Source: Flavobacteriaceae bacterium
GTDB taxonomy: Bacteria > Bacteroidota > Bacteroidia > Flavobacteriales > Flavobacteriaceae
Reading direction: 5' to 3'
Length of the DNA: 24,895 nucleotides
NCBI GenBank assembly: GCA_002729755.1
Contig: PBYT01000013.1
Location: forward strand, 26,499 to 51,393
How positions within the stretch are numbered: position 1 is the first letter of the stretch; every line of letters starts with the position of its first letter. Both the position numbers and the translations under genes were made by a program. Positions 16,601 through 24,105 of the stretch are shown piece by piece. The notes under the pieces are model-generated. The model made no database searches. It was given only the letters and a program-made list of their open reading frames with translations, and had not been told where the DNA came from.

Positions 16601-17012
16601 TGATAGTGAAGACGTTGAAATAATTGTAGATAATAACAAGCTCATTCTTTCAAAGAATGATATTGAAGTAAATTATAAAGATATTGAAGGGCTTTCCGTT
16701 GCATCAGGAAATGGAGTCACCGTTGCTATCAACCTTGAACTAAATGATGAACTGATAGATGAAGGTATTGCAAGAGAACTAATTAGCAGAATTCAAAACA
16801 TTAGAAAAAGCTCTGGATTCAACGTAACAGATAAAATCGAAGTCAAAATTAAGAATCACCCAAAACTAAATGCACCAATAAATAATAATTTAAATTACAT
16901 TTTAAGTGAAATTCTTGCAACAAAACTATATTTTAGCGATGATTTTGATAATAAAGATGAGACTGTTGAATTTGATGGAATAAAAACAATTATTAATTTA
17001 AGAAAAGTTTAA
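13620..17012 (+). CDS. ileS: Isoleucyl-tRNA synthetase (long, eukaryote-like type)
   Basis: Charges tRNA-Ile with isoleucine. Class I signatures: PPSANGKPGIHH (HIGH equivalent at 54-57) and QKMSKRLGN (KMSKR at 680-684). The CP1 editing domain shows TTTPWTLPSNTAL (about 234-246) and the DGGTGIVHTAPTFG..D stretch; GVDQTRGWFY lies ahead of KMSKR. The anticodon-binding domain occupies about 780-950. At 1130 aa it belongs to the longer IleS group, which includes eukaryotic cytosolic and mupirocin-tolerant bacterial forms and lacks the C-terminal zinc-binding domain of the E. coli type; no terminal Cys cluster is seen. The start is ATG 13620 (MSFKEVKDF) or ATG 13614, two codons earlier; both are possible. 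The next gene begins 2 nt after the stop, so co-expression is likely. Confidence 0.96.
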   Translation: MSFKEVKDFSLNNISLETIKLWKKNDVFNKSFNKKNADSFIFYEGPPSANGKPGIHHVMARTIKDIFCRYKTLKGYNVVRKAGWDTHGLPVELGVEKTLGITKDDIGNKISVEDYNSECKKAVMKYTSDWESLTELMGFWIDMSDPYVTYTPKYMETIWWLLKQFHDKNLLYKGYKIQPYSPAAGSGLSSHELNQPGAYKNISDTSIIAQFKCVEDGLSDELKSLFPFFFLAWTTTPWTLPSNTALTVGLSLRYSFIKTYNQYTNKPITVVLAKDLIKNVFSKNYIEVNSPNELQKFDGDSKKIPYLICQTIKGKDLTGLKYEQIWEESPAPVDNPENAFRVIAGDFVTTDGGTGIVHTAPTFGMDDYRVALNATPPVPALLCFDDKGNKVPLVDLQGKFVDKIGRLSAKFVKNEYYPDGKYPEKSVDVEIAIKLKEDNLAFRVEKHTHSYPHCWRTDKPVLYYPMESWFIKVSDYKEKMFDLNKSINWNPKSTGEGRFGNWLSQANDWNLSRSRFWGVPIPIWSNLDGSEQKIIGSVEELIEEITLSVENGIMKKNPFQNFEIGNMSDENYNKIDLHKDVIDKIILCSSKKEPMKRENDIIDVWFDSGSMPYAQLHYPFENKELIDSGEAFPADFIAEGVDQTRGWFYTLHVISTLIFDSIAYKNVISNGLVLDKEGQKMSKRLGNAIDPFETLNTYGADSTRWYLVYNSNPWDNLKFNEKGLSEVHRKFFGTLHNVYSFFSLYANIDGFNYSEKKIDLKDRAEIDKWIISELNSLITFVDEKYNNYDPTPAARAISDFVQEKLSNWYVRLSRRRFWKGEYNHDKISAYQTLFECILDVAKLSCPISPFYSDFLYKCLTENTNYEKLESIHLSSFPSITDSHIDVNLEKRINKIRNICSLALSIRKKEGIKVRQPLTKIIIPVRSKNEMNEIDNARGQILSEINVKNIEYLDNANSLLIKELKPNFKTLGPRFGNKLNKIVAEINQLNPEKVNDSEDVEIIVDNNKLILSKNDIEVNYKDIEGLSVASGNGVTVAINLELNDELIDEGIARELISRIQNIRKSSGFNVTDKIEVKIKNHPKLNAPINNNLNYILSEILATKLYFSDDFDNKDETVEFDGIKTIINLRKV

Positions 17013-17013
17013 T

Positions 17014-17397
17014 ATGAAAACGGGTAAAAAGATAGCGTACACAGATAAAGAGTTAGAAAGGTTTAAAAATATCATTATTAAAAAAATTGATAAGGCTAAG
17101 CAAGATCTTGATTTATTAAAAAGTGCTTATATGAATGATAGTGATAATGGAACAGATGACACTTCTCCAACATTTAAGGCCTTTGAAGAGGGGTCAGAAA
17201 CAATGTCTAAAGAGGCGAACACTCAACTTGCTCTTAGGCAAGAGAAGTTTATTAGAGATCTCAAAAACGCACTAATTAGAATTGAGAATAAGACATATGG
17301 AGTCTGCAGAATCACGGGCAAATTGATTAAGAAAAATAGGCTACTGGTTGTTCCGCATGCTACTTTAAGCATCGAGGCAAAGAATATGCAGAATTAA
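17014..17397 (+). CDS. TraR/DksA-family protein with degenerate zinc finger
   Basis: Small (127 aa) coiled-coil protein of the DksA/TraR type. Known DksA binds the RNA-polymerase secondary channel and works with ppGpp. Residues about 10-95 form long charged helices with an acidic turn (NDSDNGTDD, 41-49), consistent with a coiled-coil tip. The C-terminal finger region YGVCRITGKLI..NRL..VPHATLSIEAK keeps the DksA layout, but only one cysteine (Cys98) remains; the other zinc positions are Thr101, Ser119 and Ala122. It therefore probably folds without zinc. The position between ileS (1-nt gap) and lspA (20-nt gap) is, from memory, a conserved flavobacterial arrangement. The role in transcription is inferred from the family only. 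Confidence 0.85.
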   Translation: MKTGKKIAYTDKELERFKNIIIKKIDKAKQDLDLLKSAYMNDSDNGTDDTSPTFKAFEEGSETMSKEANTQLALRQEKFIRDLKNALIRIENKTYGVCRITGKLIKKNRLLVVPHATLSIEAKNMQN

Positions 17398-17417
17398 TAA
17401 ATTATATCCTTTTCAAA

Positions 17418-18056
17418 TTGATTAGAAAGAAATTAGATATAAAAAAAGGGTTTATTTTTGTTTTATTGCTAGTATTATTTGACCAATTAATTAAATTCTA
17501 TATTAAGCTTAATTTTCCGCTCACTCTATACAATCAACCTGCAATAATAGATCTTGGGTTTTTTAAATTGTTGTTTATTGAAAATAAAGGTATGGCAATG
17601 GGAGCAAGATTAAACAACCTTCTCCCTTTTCTTGATGACTATACAGCTAAATTAAGTTTGACTTTATTTAGAATAATTGCTGTTTTTGGTATTGGTTACT
17701 GGCTAATAAGCACTCTAAAAAAGAATAAATCAAATCTTTTAAAAATTACATTATGTTTAATTTTTGCTGGAGCTTTAGGGAATATTATTGATTCTGTTTT
17801 TTATGGACAATTGTTTTCTAGTAGTTATGGCCAAGTAGCTGCCTTTTGGCCTGAAGCAGGATATGCTCCATTATTTTTTGGCAATGTCGTTGACATGTTA
17901 CAGTTTCCAATCATAACTTGGACATGGCCAGAATGGCTTCCATTTATTGGTGGGCAATCCTTTACTTTTTTTGAATACGTTTTTAATTTTGCAGATGCAT
18001 ATATTAGTACTGGTGTTTTAATCTTGATTTTTTTTAACAAAAGATTAAACTACTAA
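17418..18056 (+). CDS. lspA: Lipoprotein signal peptidase (signal peptidase II)
   Basis: Aspartyl protease of the inner membrane that removes signal peptides from diacylglyceryl-prolipoproteins, such as the two lipoproteins in this window. The catalytic pair is visible: Asp125 in GALGNIIDSVFYG and Asp193 in FNFADAYISTG; ENKGMAMG (55-62) is the conserved periplasmic loop. About four membrane segments are seen (10-28, 80-98, 106-122, 190-207). At 212 aa it is longer than the E. coli enzyme (164); the extra length lies mainly between the two Asp (about 130-185), typical of Bacteroidota forms. The start is TTG at 17418; no ATG occurs in frame before about residue 58. It overlaps the convergent cyclo-ligase gene by 4 nt at the 3' end. 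Confidence 0.93.
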   Translation: MIRKKLDIKKGFIFVLLLVLFDQLIKFYIKLNFPLTLYNQPAIIDLGFFKLLFIENKGMAMGARLNNLLPFLDDYTAKLSLTLFRIIAVFGIGYWLISTLKKNKSNLLKITLCLIFAGALGNIIDSVFYGQLFSSSYGQVAAFWPEAGYAPLFFGNVVDMLQFPIITWTWPEWLPFIGGQSFTFFEYVFNFADAYISTGVLILIFFNKRLNY

Positions 18057-18631
18057 ATCGTCTTTCTAAAATCATATACTTTTTCTGACGTTACACATAT
18101 ATCTAAAGGGACGTCAAGTTCAGTAATTCCATCAATGTGATCAACTGGTTCAAAAAAAGACAACCCTATTTTCATTACAGCATTTTCTGTTTTGGAAAGA
18201 AACTTGTCATAATACCCTCCGCCATAACCAACTCTATTTCCGTTTTTGTCAAAACATAATAATGGAATAATAACAACATCTATATCCGTTGGCAATATTT
18301 CTTCTGAAGAATCAGGCTCTAATATATTGTAATCATTCTGAATAAACCTTGTTGACTGATTTACTCGTAAATGAATTAACTTTTTATCAGGAAGCATTTT
18401 TGAGGTAACAACAACTTTACCTAAATCATACAAATAAGATAATATCTTTTTAGTCTCCACTTCATTTTTTTGTTTAGAACTAATAAATAAATGGTAAGTG
18501 TTCTTCTCCCATACTGGAATCGTTTTAAGAATAGAGACTATTTTATCACTTAAATCATAGATCTCCTCTTTTAATAGTTTCATTCTTAATGCTTGATACT
18601 TTTTGCGATAAAATTTTTTATTCTTAATCAT
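18053..18631 (-). CDS. 5-formyltetrahydrofolate cyclo-ligase
   Basis: Converts 5-formyl-THF to 5,10-methenyl-THF using ATP, recycling a folate by-product; cytosolic (called ygfA in E. coli). The 192 aa start with the usual basic segment (KKFYRKKYQALR) that carries ATP-binding residues, and hold the family signature GNRVGYGGGYYDKFL (131-145), preceded by VVIIPLLCFD (119-128). Length is normal. The ATG at 18629-18631 is 48 nt from the divergent uvrC start. Its stop overlaps lspA by 4 nt, tail to tail, so there is no room for a separate terminator between them. Confidence 0.93.
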   Translation of the reverse strand: MIKNKKFYRKKYQALRMKLLKEEIYDLSDKIVSILKTIPVWEKNTYHLFISSKQKNEVETKKILSYLYDLGKVVVTSKMLPDKKLIHLRVNQSTRFIQNDYNILEPDSSEEILPTDIDVVIIPLLCFDKNGNRVGYGGGYYDKFLSKTENAVMKIGLSFFEPVDHIDGITELDVPLDICVTSEKVYDFRKTI

Positions 18632-18640
18632 TAAGCACTC

Positions 18641-18657
18641 TTAGTTTAAAAAACTAA
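18641..18657. repeat. Short perfect inverted repeat between divergent genes
   Basis: ttagttt and aaactaa (7 bp each) flank a 3-nt loop in the 48-nt gap between the cyclo-ligase and uvrC. It covers the expected -33 region of the uvrC promoter, so it could be an operator, but at this base composition it may be chance. Confidence 0.3.
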
Positions 18658-18666
18658 AAATAGACT

Positions 18667-18674
18667 TAATTTTG
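18667..18674 (+). promoter_or_regulatory. Putative -7 box for uvrC
   Basis: TAATTTTG is an exact TAnnTTTG match ending 5 nt before the GTG start of uvrC. If used, transcription would begin at or next to the start codon, giving a leaderless or nearly leaderless message. Confidence 0.45.
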
Positions 18675-18679
18675 TTGAA

Positions 18680-20410
18680 GTGAAAACAAGCTCAATTAAA
18701 ATTCAAGTCAAATCATTACCAAGCCTCCCTGGCGTATATCAATTTTTTAATAAAGAAGGTGGCATTATATATATTGGAAAAGCCAAGAATCTTAAAAAAA
18801 GAGCCACTTCATATTTTACCAAAACTCATGACAATAATAGAGTTAAGTTATTAGTCAAAAATATAGACAGAATAGAAACAATAGTTGTAGATACTGAAAT
18901 GGACGCACTATTGCTTGAGAACTCATTAATCAAAAAACACCAACCTAAATATAATGTCCAGTTAAAAGACGGGAAAACATATCCTTGGATATGCATTTCA
19001 CAACATCCTGTACCAAAAATCTTCTATACTAGAAAAATAGATAAGAAAAATGGTGAATATTTTGGCCCATTTGCCAGTGTTCATAGTATAAAATTTCTCA
19101 TAAAGCTTATCAAAGACCTTTATCCCTTTTTAAACCATGATTTAAATCATTTGTTAAAAAAAGAATCTAAAGAAAATATTATTGATCAGTATGAAAAAAA
19201 TATAAAGTCGATACGAAATATGATTAAGGGGAACTTTAGGTCTTCCATTAAAAAATTTAAATTAGAAATGAAAGCGCATTCAGATTTAATGGAATTTGAA
19301 AAGGCAAATGAAGTAAAAGAAAAGCTGCAAATACTCCTTAATTATCAAGCTAAATCAACAGTTGTAAGTCCTAAAATAAATAATATTGATGTGTTCTCAA
19401 TAATATCTGACAAATCATATGCTTTTGTTAACTTTCTTCAAGTATCATATGGGTCTATAGTTGCTTCTCATACACTGGAAATTAAAAAAAGACTGAATGA
19501 ATCAGATGAAGAGATTCTCATAATAGCTATTATAGAAATCAAACAAAGGTTTTTTTCAAACTCTTCAGAAATATGTTTGCCTTTCAAAATTGATTTAGGA
19601 GACTCAATTAAAGTAACTGTTCCAAAAACTGGAGACAAAAAACGTTTAGTTGATCTTTCGCTAAGAAATGTAAAATTCTTCAGAATAGACAAATTAAAAC
19701 AAATTAGAGTAATAGACCCAGAGGCTCACATTGAAAGAATACTGTCTCAAGTTAAATTAGATTTAAAATTAAATAAAAGCCCTTATCATATAGAATGTTT
19801 CGATAATTCTAATTTAATGGGAACGAATCCTGTAGGCTCTTGTGTTGTTTTTAAGAATGCTAAGCCTTCAAAAAAAGATTATAGGTTATATAGAATAAAT
19901 GATATCTCAGGGCCTGATGATTTTGCTTCTATGGAACAGGTAGTTTATAGAAGATTAAAAAGATTGGTGAAAGAAAAAAATAGTTTGCCTGATTTAATTA
20001 TAGTAGATGGTGGAAAAGGTCAATTATCCTCAGGGCTTAAAAGTCTTGTAAAGCTTGGAGTTGAAGATAAGGTTGCAATTATTGGAATTGCGAAAAAACT
20101 TGAAGAAATCTTTATCCCAGGTGACAAACTTCCACTATATATAAATAAAACATCTGAAACCCTTAAATTAATTCAACAATTAAGAAATGAAGCGCATAGA
20201 TTTGCAATTAATTTTCATAGGAAGAAAAGGAGCAAGCATGCCTTTGAATCTCAAATTGATAATTTAACTGGTATTGGTCCTAAAACGAGTGAATTACTTT
20301 TAAACAAATTCCAATCTTTTAAGAGAATTCAAAGAGCTTCTGAGAAGGATCTAATAGAATTATTAGGAAAGGTTAGAGGGAAATCTTTATTTAAACAGCT
20401 TAAAAGTTAA
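18680..20410 (+). CDS. uvrC: Excinuclease ABC subunit C
   Basis: Dual-incision nuclease of nucleotide excision repair, acting with UvrA and UvrB. The N-terminal GIY-YIG domain (GVYQFF..EGGIIYIGKAKNLKKR, 18-41) makes the 3' cut. A UvrB-interacting helical region lies at about 195-225 (DLMEFEKANEVKEKL). The RNase H-like 5'-nuclease domain shows Asp375 in FDNSN and Asp443 in DGGKGQ. A helix-hairpin-helix pair (LTGIGPKTSELLLNKF...LLGKVRGKSL) closes the protein. At 576 aa it is slightly short of the usual 600 but complete. The start is GTG at 18680: no ATG is near, and KSLPSLPGVY lies at the usual distance. The DUF3108 gene follows after 26 nt. Confidence 0.96.
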   Translation: MKTSSIKIQVKSLPSLPGVYQFFNKEGGIIYIGKAKNLKKRATSYFTKTHDNNRVKLLVKNIDRIETIVVDTEMDALLLENSLIKKHQPKYNVQLKDGKTYPWICISQHPVPKIFYTRKIDKKNGEYFGPFASVHSIKFLIKLIKDLYPFLNHDLNHLLKKESKENIIDQYEKNIKSIRNMIKGNFRSSIKKFKLEMKAHSDLMEFEKANEVKEKLQILLNYQAKSTVVSPKINNIDVFSIISDKSYAFVNFLQVSYGSIVASHTLEIKKRLNESDEEILIIAIIEIKQRFFSNSSEICLPFKIDLGDSIKVTVPKTGDKKRLVDLSLRNVKFFRIDKLKQIRVIDPEAHIERILSQVKLDLKLNKSPYHIECFDNSNLMGTNPVGSCVVFKNAKPSKKDYRLYRINDISGPDDFASMEQVVYRRLKRLVKEKNSLPDLIIVDGGKGQLSSGLKSLVKLGVEDKVAIIGIAKKLEEIFIPGDKLPLYINKTSETLKLIQQLRNEAHRFAINFHRKKRSKHAFESQIDNLTGIGPKTSELLLNKFQSFKRIQRASEKDLIELLGKVRGKSLFKQLKS

Positions 20411-20418
20411 TTTTTGAT

Positions 20419-20426
20419 TAATTTTG
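20419..20426 (+). promoter_or_regulatory. Putative -7 box for the DUF3108-M23-pgi unit
   Basis: TAATTTTG is an exact TAnnTTTG match in the 26-nt gap after uvrC, ending 10 nt before the ATG at 20437. No clear -33 TTG is found 18-20 nt upstream. It could allow these genes to be transcribed separately from uvrC. Confidence 0.35.
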
Positions 20427-20436
20427 AAATATAAAA

Positions 20437-21228
20437 ATGAAAATTAATTTATTATTATCCTCATTAATATTCAGTTGTAATTTAATTTTCAGCCAAAACA
20501 ATGATATCTCTTCAATTAATAGGTTTGAAAATGGAGAGCTTCTTGAATATAGGCTTCACTATGGTATTTTTAACACAAGCTACGCCTCGCTAAATCTAAA
20601 AAAAGTAACTCTTAAAAACAATTCTGTATACCATGCTGCAGGTTATGGAACAACAACTGGATTAGCAAGGCTGTTTTTTAAAGTTGAAGATTATTATGAC
20701 AGCTATTTTGATACGAATACAATCTCTCCTATACTATTCAAAAGAAATATTGACGAAGGAGGATATACTAAAAATCTTGAAATAGTTTTTGACCAAGAAA
20801 AACAAACAGCATATATTAATAATATAAAGGAGCAAAGCAAAAAAGAGGTAAAAACTGAATCAAACTCTCAGGATTTAATTTCATCCTTATATTATTTAAG
20901 AACATTTTTTGCAACAGAAGACATTAAAGAAAATGAATATTTTAACATCAACATGTTTTATGATTCAAAAAATCGTTTTTTTAAGTTACAGTATCTTGGC
21001 AAAGAAGTAATAAAAACAAAGTTTGGAAAAATTGAGTGTCTAAAATTTAAACCAACGACCAAAAGAAGTAGAATATTTAGAGGAGAGGGCAGTATTACAA
21101 TCTGGTTGTCAAATGACCAAAACAGAGTCCCTGTTAGGCTTCAGGCAGACCTTCTTGTTGGATCTATAAAAGCTGATTTAAATAATTTTGATGGTTTAGT
21201 AGCCCCTTTATTGACTAAAACAGATTAA
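20437..21228 (+). CDS. DUF3108-family exported protein
   Basis: Protein of 263 aa with a cleavable signal peptide (MKINLLLSSLIFSCNLIFSQ, likely cut just before or after Gln20). The mature part reads as a beta-rich domain of the DUF3108 type: FENGELLEYRLHYGIFNTSYA (about 30-50), then an EDYYDSYFD segment, ISPILFKRNIDEGGY, and FGKIECLKFKP...GEGSITIWLSNDQNRVPVRLQ near the C-terminus, the best conserved block. The function of the family is not established; it is a periplasmic or envelope protein. The M23 peptidase gene begins after a single base, and pgi follows, so a shared envelope role with the peptidase is plausible. An alternative lipobox reading (IFSC at 11-14) is weak, because hydrophobic residues continue after the Cys. 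Confidence 0.75.
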   Translation: MKINLLLSSLIFSCNLIFSQNNDISSINRFENGELLEYRLHYGIFNTSYASLNLKKVTLKNNSVYHAAGYGTTTGLARLFFKVEDYYDSYFDTNTISPILFKRNIDEGGYTKNLEIVFDQEKQTAYINNIKEQSKKEVKTESNSQDLISSLYYLRTFFATEDIKENEYFNINMFYDSKNRFFKLQYLGKEVIKTKFGKIECLKFKPTTKRSRIFRGEGSITIWLSNDQNRVPVRLQADLLVGSIKADLNNFDGLVAPLLTKTD

Positions 21229-21229
21229 T

Positions 21230-22453
21230 GTGAAAATTAAAATTCTAATTACTGCCTTAATAATTCTTTTAAGTTCTTGTTCTAACTATGATGTAGAAAA
21301 AGAAAATCCAAAGACTACAGAGTATAAGTATGGTTATAATAAGGATCAGTATATTTTTCAAGAAAAAAAAATAAAGTCTGGAGATACTTTTGGTGACATA
21401 TTAGAAGATGTTGGGATTGATTATCCTGAGATATTTGAAGCTCTACAAACAACCAAGGGAAATGTTGATTTTAAAAAACTTCAAATTGGGAAGCCATACA
21501 CTTTGATCTTCTCAAAAGATTCCTTAAAAACATTAAAAGCTTTTGTATATCACCCCACCATTGAAGGCTATTCATTTATTCAATTAAGAGATAGTGTATT
21601 TGGAAAAACTATTGTTAAGCCAAAAACTTACAAAGAAAGAGAAGCCTCTGGGGTAATCGACAACTCTTTATATGTGACTCTGGATGAACAAAACATGAAT
21701 CCATTATTGACATATTATTTGTCTGATATATATGCCTGGACAATTGATTTCTTTAGACTTGAAAAAGGGGATAGATTCAAAGTTATTTATACAGAAAGTT
21801 TTGTAGATGACACAATATCTATAGGAATCTCAAGAGTTAAAGCAGCATATTTTCTTCATAGAGGAAAAGAACAATATGCTTTTGAATACGAAACCGATTC
21901 AATCAAAGGAATTGTCGAATATCTTGATCAAGATGCTAAAGCCCTTAGAAGGGCATTTTTACAATCACCCATAAAGTTTGGAGGCATATCATCCAGATAT
22001 AATTTGAGAAGAAGAATAGCTTATTATGGCAATCGTATTAGACCACATAAAGGAACTGATTTTGCTGCACCTGTTGGTACTGCAATTTTATCTACCGCTA
22101 ATGGAACTGTTGTTAAATCATCATATACTAGAGCAAATGGTCGATATGTGACTGTTAAACACAACAATACTTATTCAACTCAATATTTACACATGAGAAC
22201 AAGCAATGTAAGGGTGGGGCAACAAATAGAACAAGGTGATGTAATTGGGTGGGTTGGAATGACAGGCAACACATCTGGCCCTCATGTGTGCTATAGATTT
22301 TGGAAAAATGGTCTGCAAGTTGATCCTTTTAAACAAAAACTCCCTGAGGCAAAACCAATCAGCGAATCATTAAAAAAACAGTATTTTAGAGACATAAGTT
22401 TAACAAGAAGTAAGCTTGATTCAATTACAATTAAAACTAAAAGCTCAATATAA
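21230..22453 (+). CDS. M23-family peptidase lipoprotein with His-to-Cys change in the metal motif
   Basis: Predicted peptidoglycan endopeptidase or peptidase-like scaffold, 407 aa. It is a lipoprotein (lipobox LSSC at 14-17, Cys17). Residues about 45-100 look like a LysM/OapA-type wall-binding region (IKSGDTFGDILEDVG...LQIGKPYTLIF). The LytM domain lies at about 265-368: His273 and Asp277 in RPHKGTDF, His321 in QYLHMRTS, and GPHVCYRFW at 350-358. Where LytM has HxH, this has His352-x-Cys354, so one of the three zinc ligands is Cys. Cys can bind zinc, so activity is not excluded. I recall the same GPHVC wording in other Bacteroidota members. The start is GTG at 21230, one base after the DUF3108 stop; the TAA stop overlaps the pgi ATG by one base. 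Confidence 0.87.
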   Translation: MKIKILITALIILLSSCSNYDVEKENPKTTEYKYGYNKDQYIFQEKKIKSGDTFGDILEDVGIDYPEIFEALQTTKGNVDFKKLQIGKPYTLIFSKDSLKTLKAFVYHPTIEGYSFIQLRDSVFGKTIVKPKTYKEREASGVIDNSLYVTLDEQNMNPLLTYYLSDIYAWTIDFFRLEKGDRFKVIYTESFVDDTISIGISRVKAAYFLHRGKEQYAFEYETDSIKGIVEYLDQDAKALRRAFLQSPIKFGGISSRYNLRRRIAYYGNRIRPHKGTDFAAPVGTAILSTANGTVVKSSYTRANGRYVTVKHNNTYSTQYLHMRTSNVRVGQQIEQGDVIGWVGMTGNTSGPHVCYRFWKNGLQVDPFKQKLPEAKPISESLKKQYFRDISLTRSKLDSITIKTKSSI

Positions 22454-24009
22454 TGCCATTAAATAAGTTAGATCCCTCAAAATTAAATTCTTGGAAAGAA
22501 CTAAAAGCTCAATTTGATAAAGAGAAATTCTTGACAATTGAAAAACTAATGGAAGAGAGGGGCAGATTAAAAAACTTTTCTGTTGAATGGGAAGGCTTAT
22601 TTTTGGACTTTACCAAAAACAGAATAAGTCAAAGTACACTAAATGTATTAATTAAATTATGTCATGAAAGTGATTTAAAAAATAATATTGAGTGTTATTT
22701 TAACGGTGATGTAATAAATGAAACTGAAAAAAGATCTGTTCTGCATACAGCATTAAGGTCTCAAAAGAACGAGTCTGAAGAAATAGATAAGGTAGTAAAT
22801 GATATAAGACAAAAAATTATAAATATAGCTGACAAGGTAATTAATGGAGATAAAACTGGTTATACAGGGAAGAAGTTTACTGATGTGGTTAATATCGGTA
22901 TTGGTGGATCTCACCTGGGGCAAGAAATGGTTGTAGAGGGTCTTTCTCCCTTTTCACAAAATATTAAAACTCACTTTGTGTCAAATATTGATCCTGATTA
23001 TACAGCAAAAGTTTTAGAGAAATTGAATCCTGAGACTACATTATTTATTATTGTTTCTAAAAGTTTTAACACTATTGAAACTATTAAAAATGCAAATAAA
23101 ATTAAAGATTGGTTTATTGGAAAGACAAATGTGAAAAATATTCAAGATCACTTTATTGCAGTCTCTAATAATATTTCTGCCCCTAAAGATTTTGGGGTTG
23201 ATGCAAATAATATCCTTCCAATTCCAGAATGGGTTGGGGGACGATTTTCACTTTGGGGTTCTGCTGGTTTAATTATTGCCATAACACTTGGTTCAGAAAA
23301 TTATAGGCAATTGTTAAATGGTGCCAATAGTATGGACAAGCACTTTAGAGAAAGTGATTTTGAAAAAAACATACCTGTATTGTTAGCTCTAATTAGTATT
23401 TGGTATAATAATTTTTTTAAATGTGAAACAGAAGCAATAATTCCATATAGCGAATTGTTAAATAAGCTTCCTGGTTATTTGCAGCAAGCTAGCATGGAAA
23501 GTAATGGTAAAGGAACTGACAGAAACAACCAAAAAGTTAATTACGAAACTGGAGGAATTATATGGGGTGCAACTGGAACTAATGCTCAGCATTCATTTTT
23601 TCAATTACTACATCAAGGGACAAAGTTAATCCCCTGTGATTTTATTGCATTCCAAAATCCTCTTTCTGAAGATGCAGAACAACATAAAATATTGACTGCA
23701 AATTTCTTGGCTCAAACAAATGCATTAATGTCAGGAAACAAAGCAAAAGAGTCTTATAAAAATATTCAAGGGAATAAGCCTTCCAATTCATTATTTATCA
23801 ACAGTTTAACACCCTATAATTTAGGCATGTTAATTGCTCTTTATGAAAATAAAATATTTACTGTTGGATCAATTCTGAACATATTTAGTTTTGACCAATG
23901 GGGTGTTGAGCTAGGAAAATCAATAGCTAAAGGAATTCTTGATGGGAATACTGATTCTCTAGATGACTCTACAAAAAACCTGTTAACTAGATATAAAAAG
24001 GGGAAATAA
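22453..24009 (+). CDS. pgi: Glucose-6-phosphate isomerase
   Basis: Interconverts glucose 6-phosphate and fructose 6-phosphate (glycolysis, gluconeogenesis). The 518 aa contain NIGIGGSHLGQ (147-157), SKSFNTIET (202-210), the PGI signature GGRFSLWGSAGL (262-273), catalytic Glu349 in MESNGKG, His380 in GTNAQHSF, and the C-terminal DQWGVELGKSIAKG with the catalytic Lys. The family is usually about 550 aa; the N-terminus is compact here. The ATG at 22453 shares its A with the TAA of the preceding peptidase gene (TAATG), so translation is probably coupled. It is the last gene before the promoter region of the next receptor. Confidence 0.97.
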   Translation: MPLNKLDPSKLNSWKELKAQFDKEKFLTIEKLMEERGRLKNFSVEWEGLFLDFTKNRISQSTLNVLIKLCHESDLKNNIECYFNGDVINETEKRSVLHTALRSQKNESEEIDKVVNDIRQKIINIADKVINGDKTGYTGKKFTDVVNIGIGGSHLGQEMVVEGLSPFSQNIKTHFVSNIDPDYTAKVLEKLNPETTLFIIVSKSFNTIETIKNANKIKDWFIGKTNVKNIQDHFIAVSNNISAPKDFGVDANNILPIPEWVGGRFSLWGSAGLIIAITLGSENYRQLLNGANSMDKHFRESDFEKNIPVLLALISIWYNNFFKCETEAIIPYSELLNKLPGYLQQASMESNGKGTDRNNQKVNYETGGIIWGATGTNAQHSFFQLLHQGTKLIPCDFIAFQNPLSEDAEQHKILTANFLAQTNALMSGNKAKESYKNIQGNKPSNSLFINSLTPYNLGMLIALYENKIFTVGSILNIFSFDQWGVELGKSIAKGILDGNTDSLDDSTKNLLTRYKKGK

Positions 24010-24070
24010 ACCTCTTGTTAACTCTTAGTTCATATCCTGTTAATATTTTCTTAATCTCTAATCGATCTAA

Positions 24071-24078
24071 TAGTTTTA
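24071..24078 (+). promoter_or_regulatory. Putative -7 box for the last receptor gene
   Basis: TAGTTTTA matches TAnnTTTG at 7 of 8 positions, 27 nt before the ATG at 24106. The leader after it is A-rich, as often seen before strongly translated Bacteroidota genes, and contains a five-codon frame at 24084-24101. No clear -33 box is seen. Confidence 0.3.
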
Positions 24079-24105
24079 TTTTTATGAAAAATCAAAACTA
24101 AAAAA

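Noticed and set aside
24084..24101. Five-codon upstream frame (MKNQN) before the last receptor
   Set aside because: It could be a leader peptide, but it is too short to distinguish from chance in an A-rich leader; noted only in the promoter entry.
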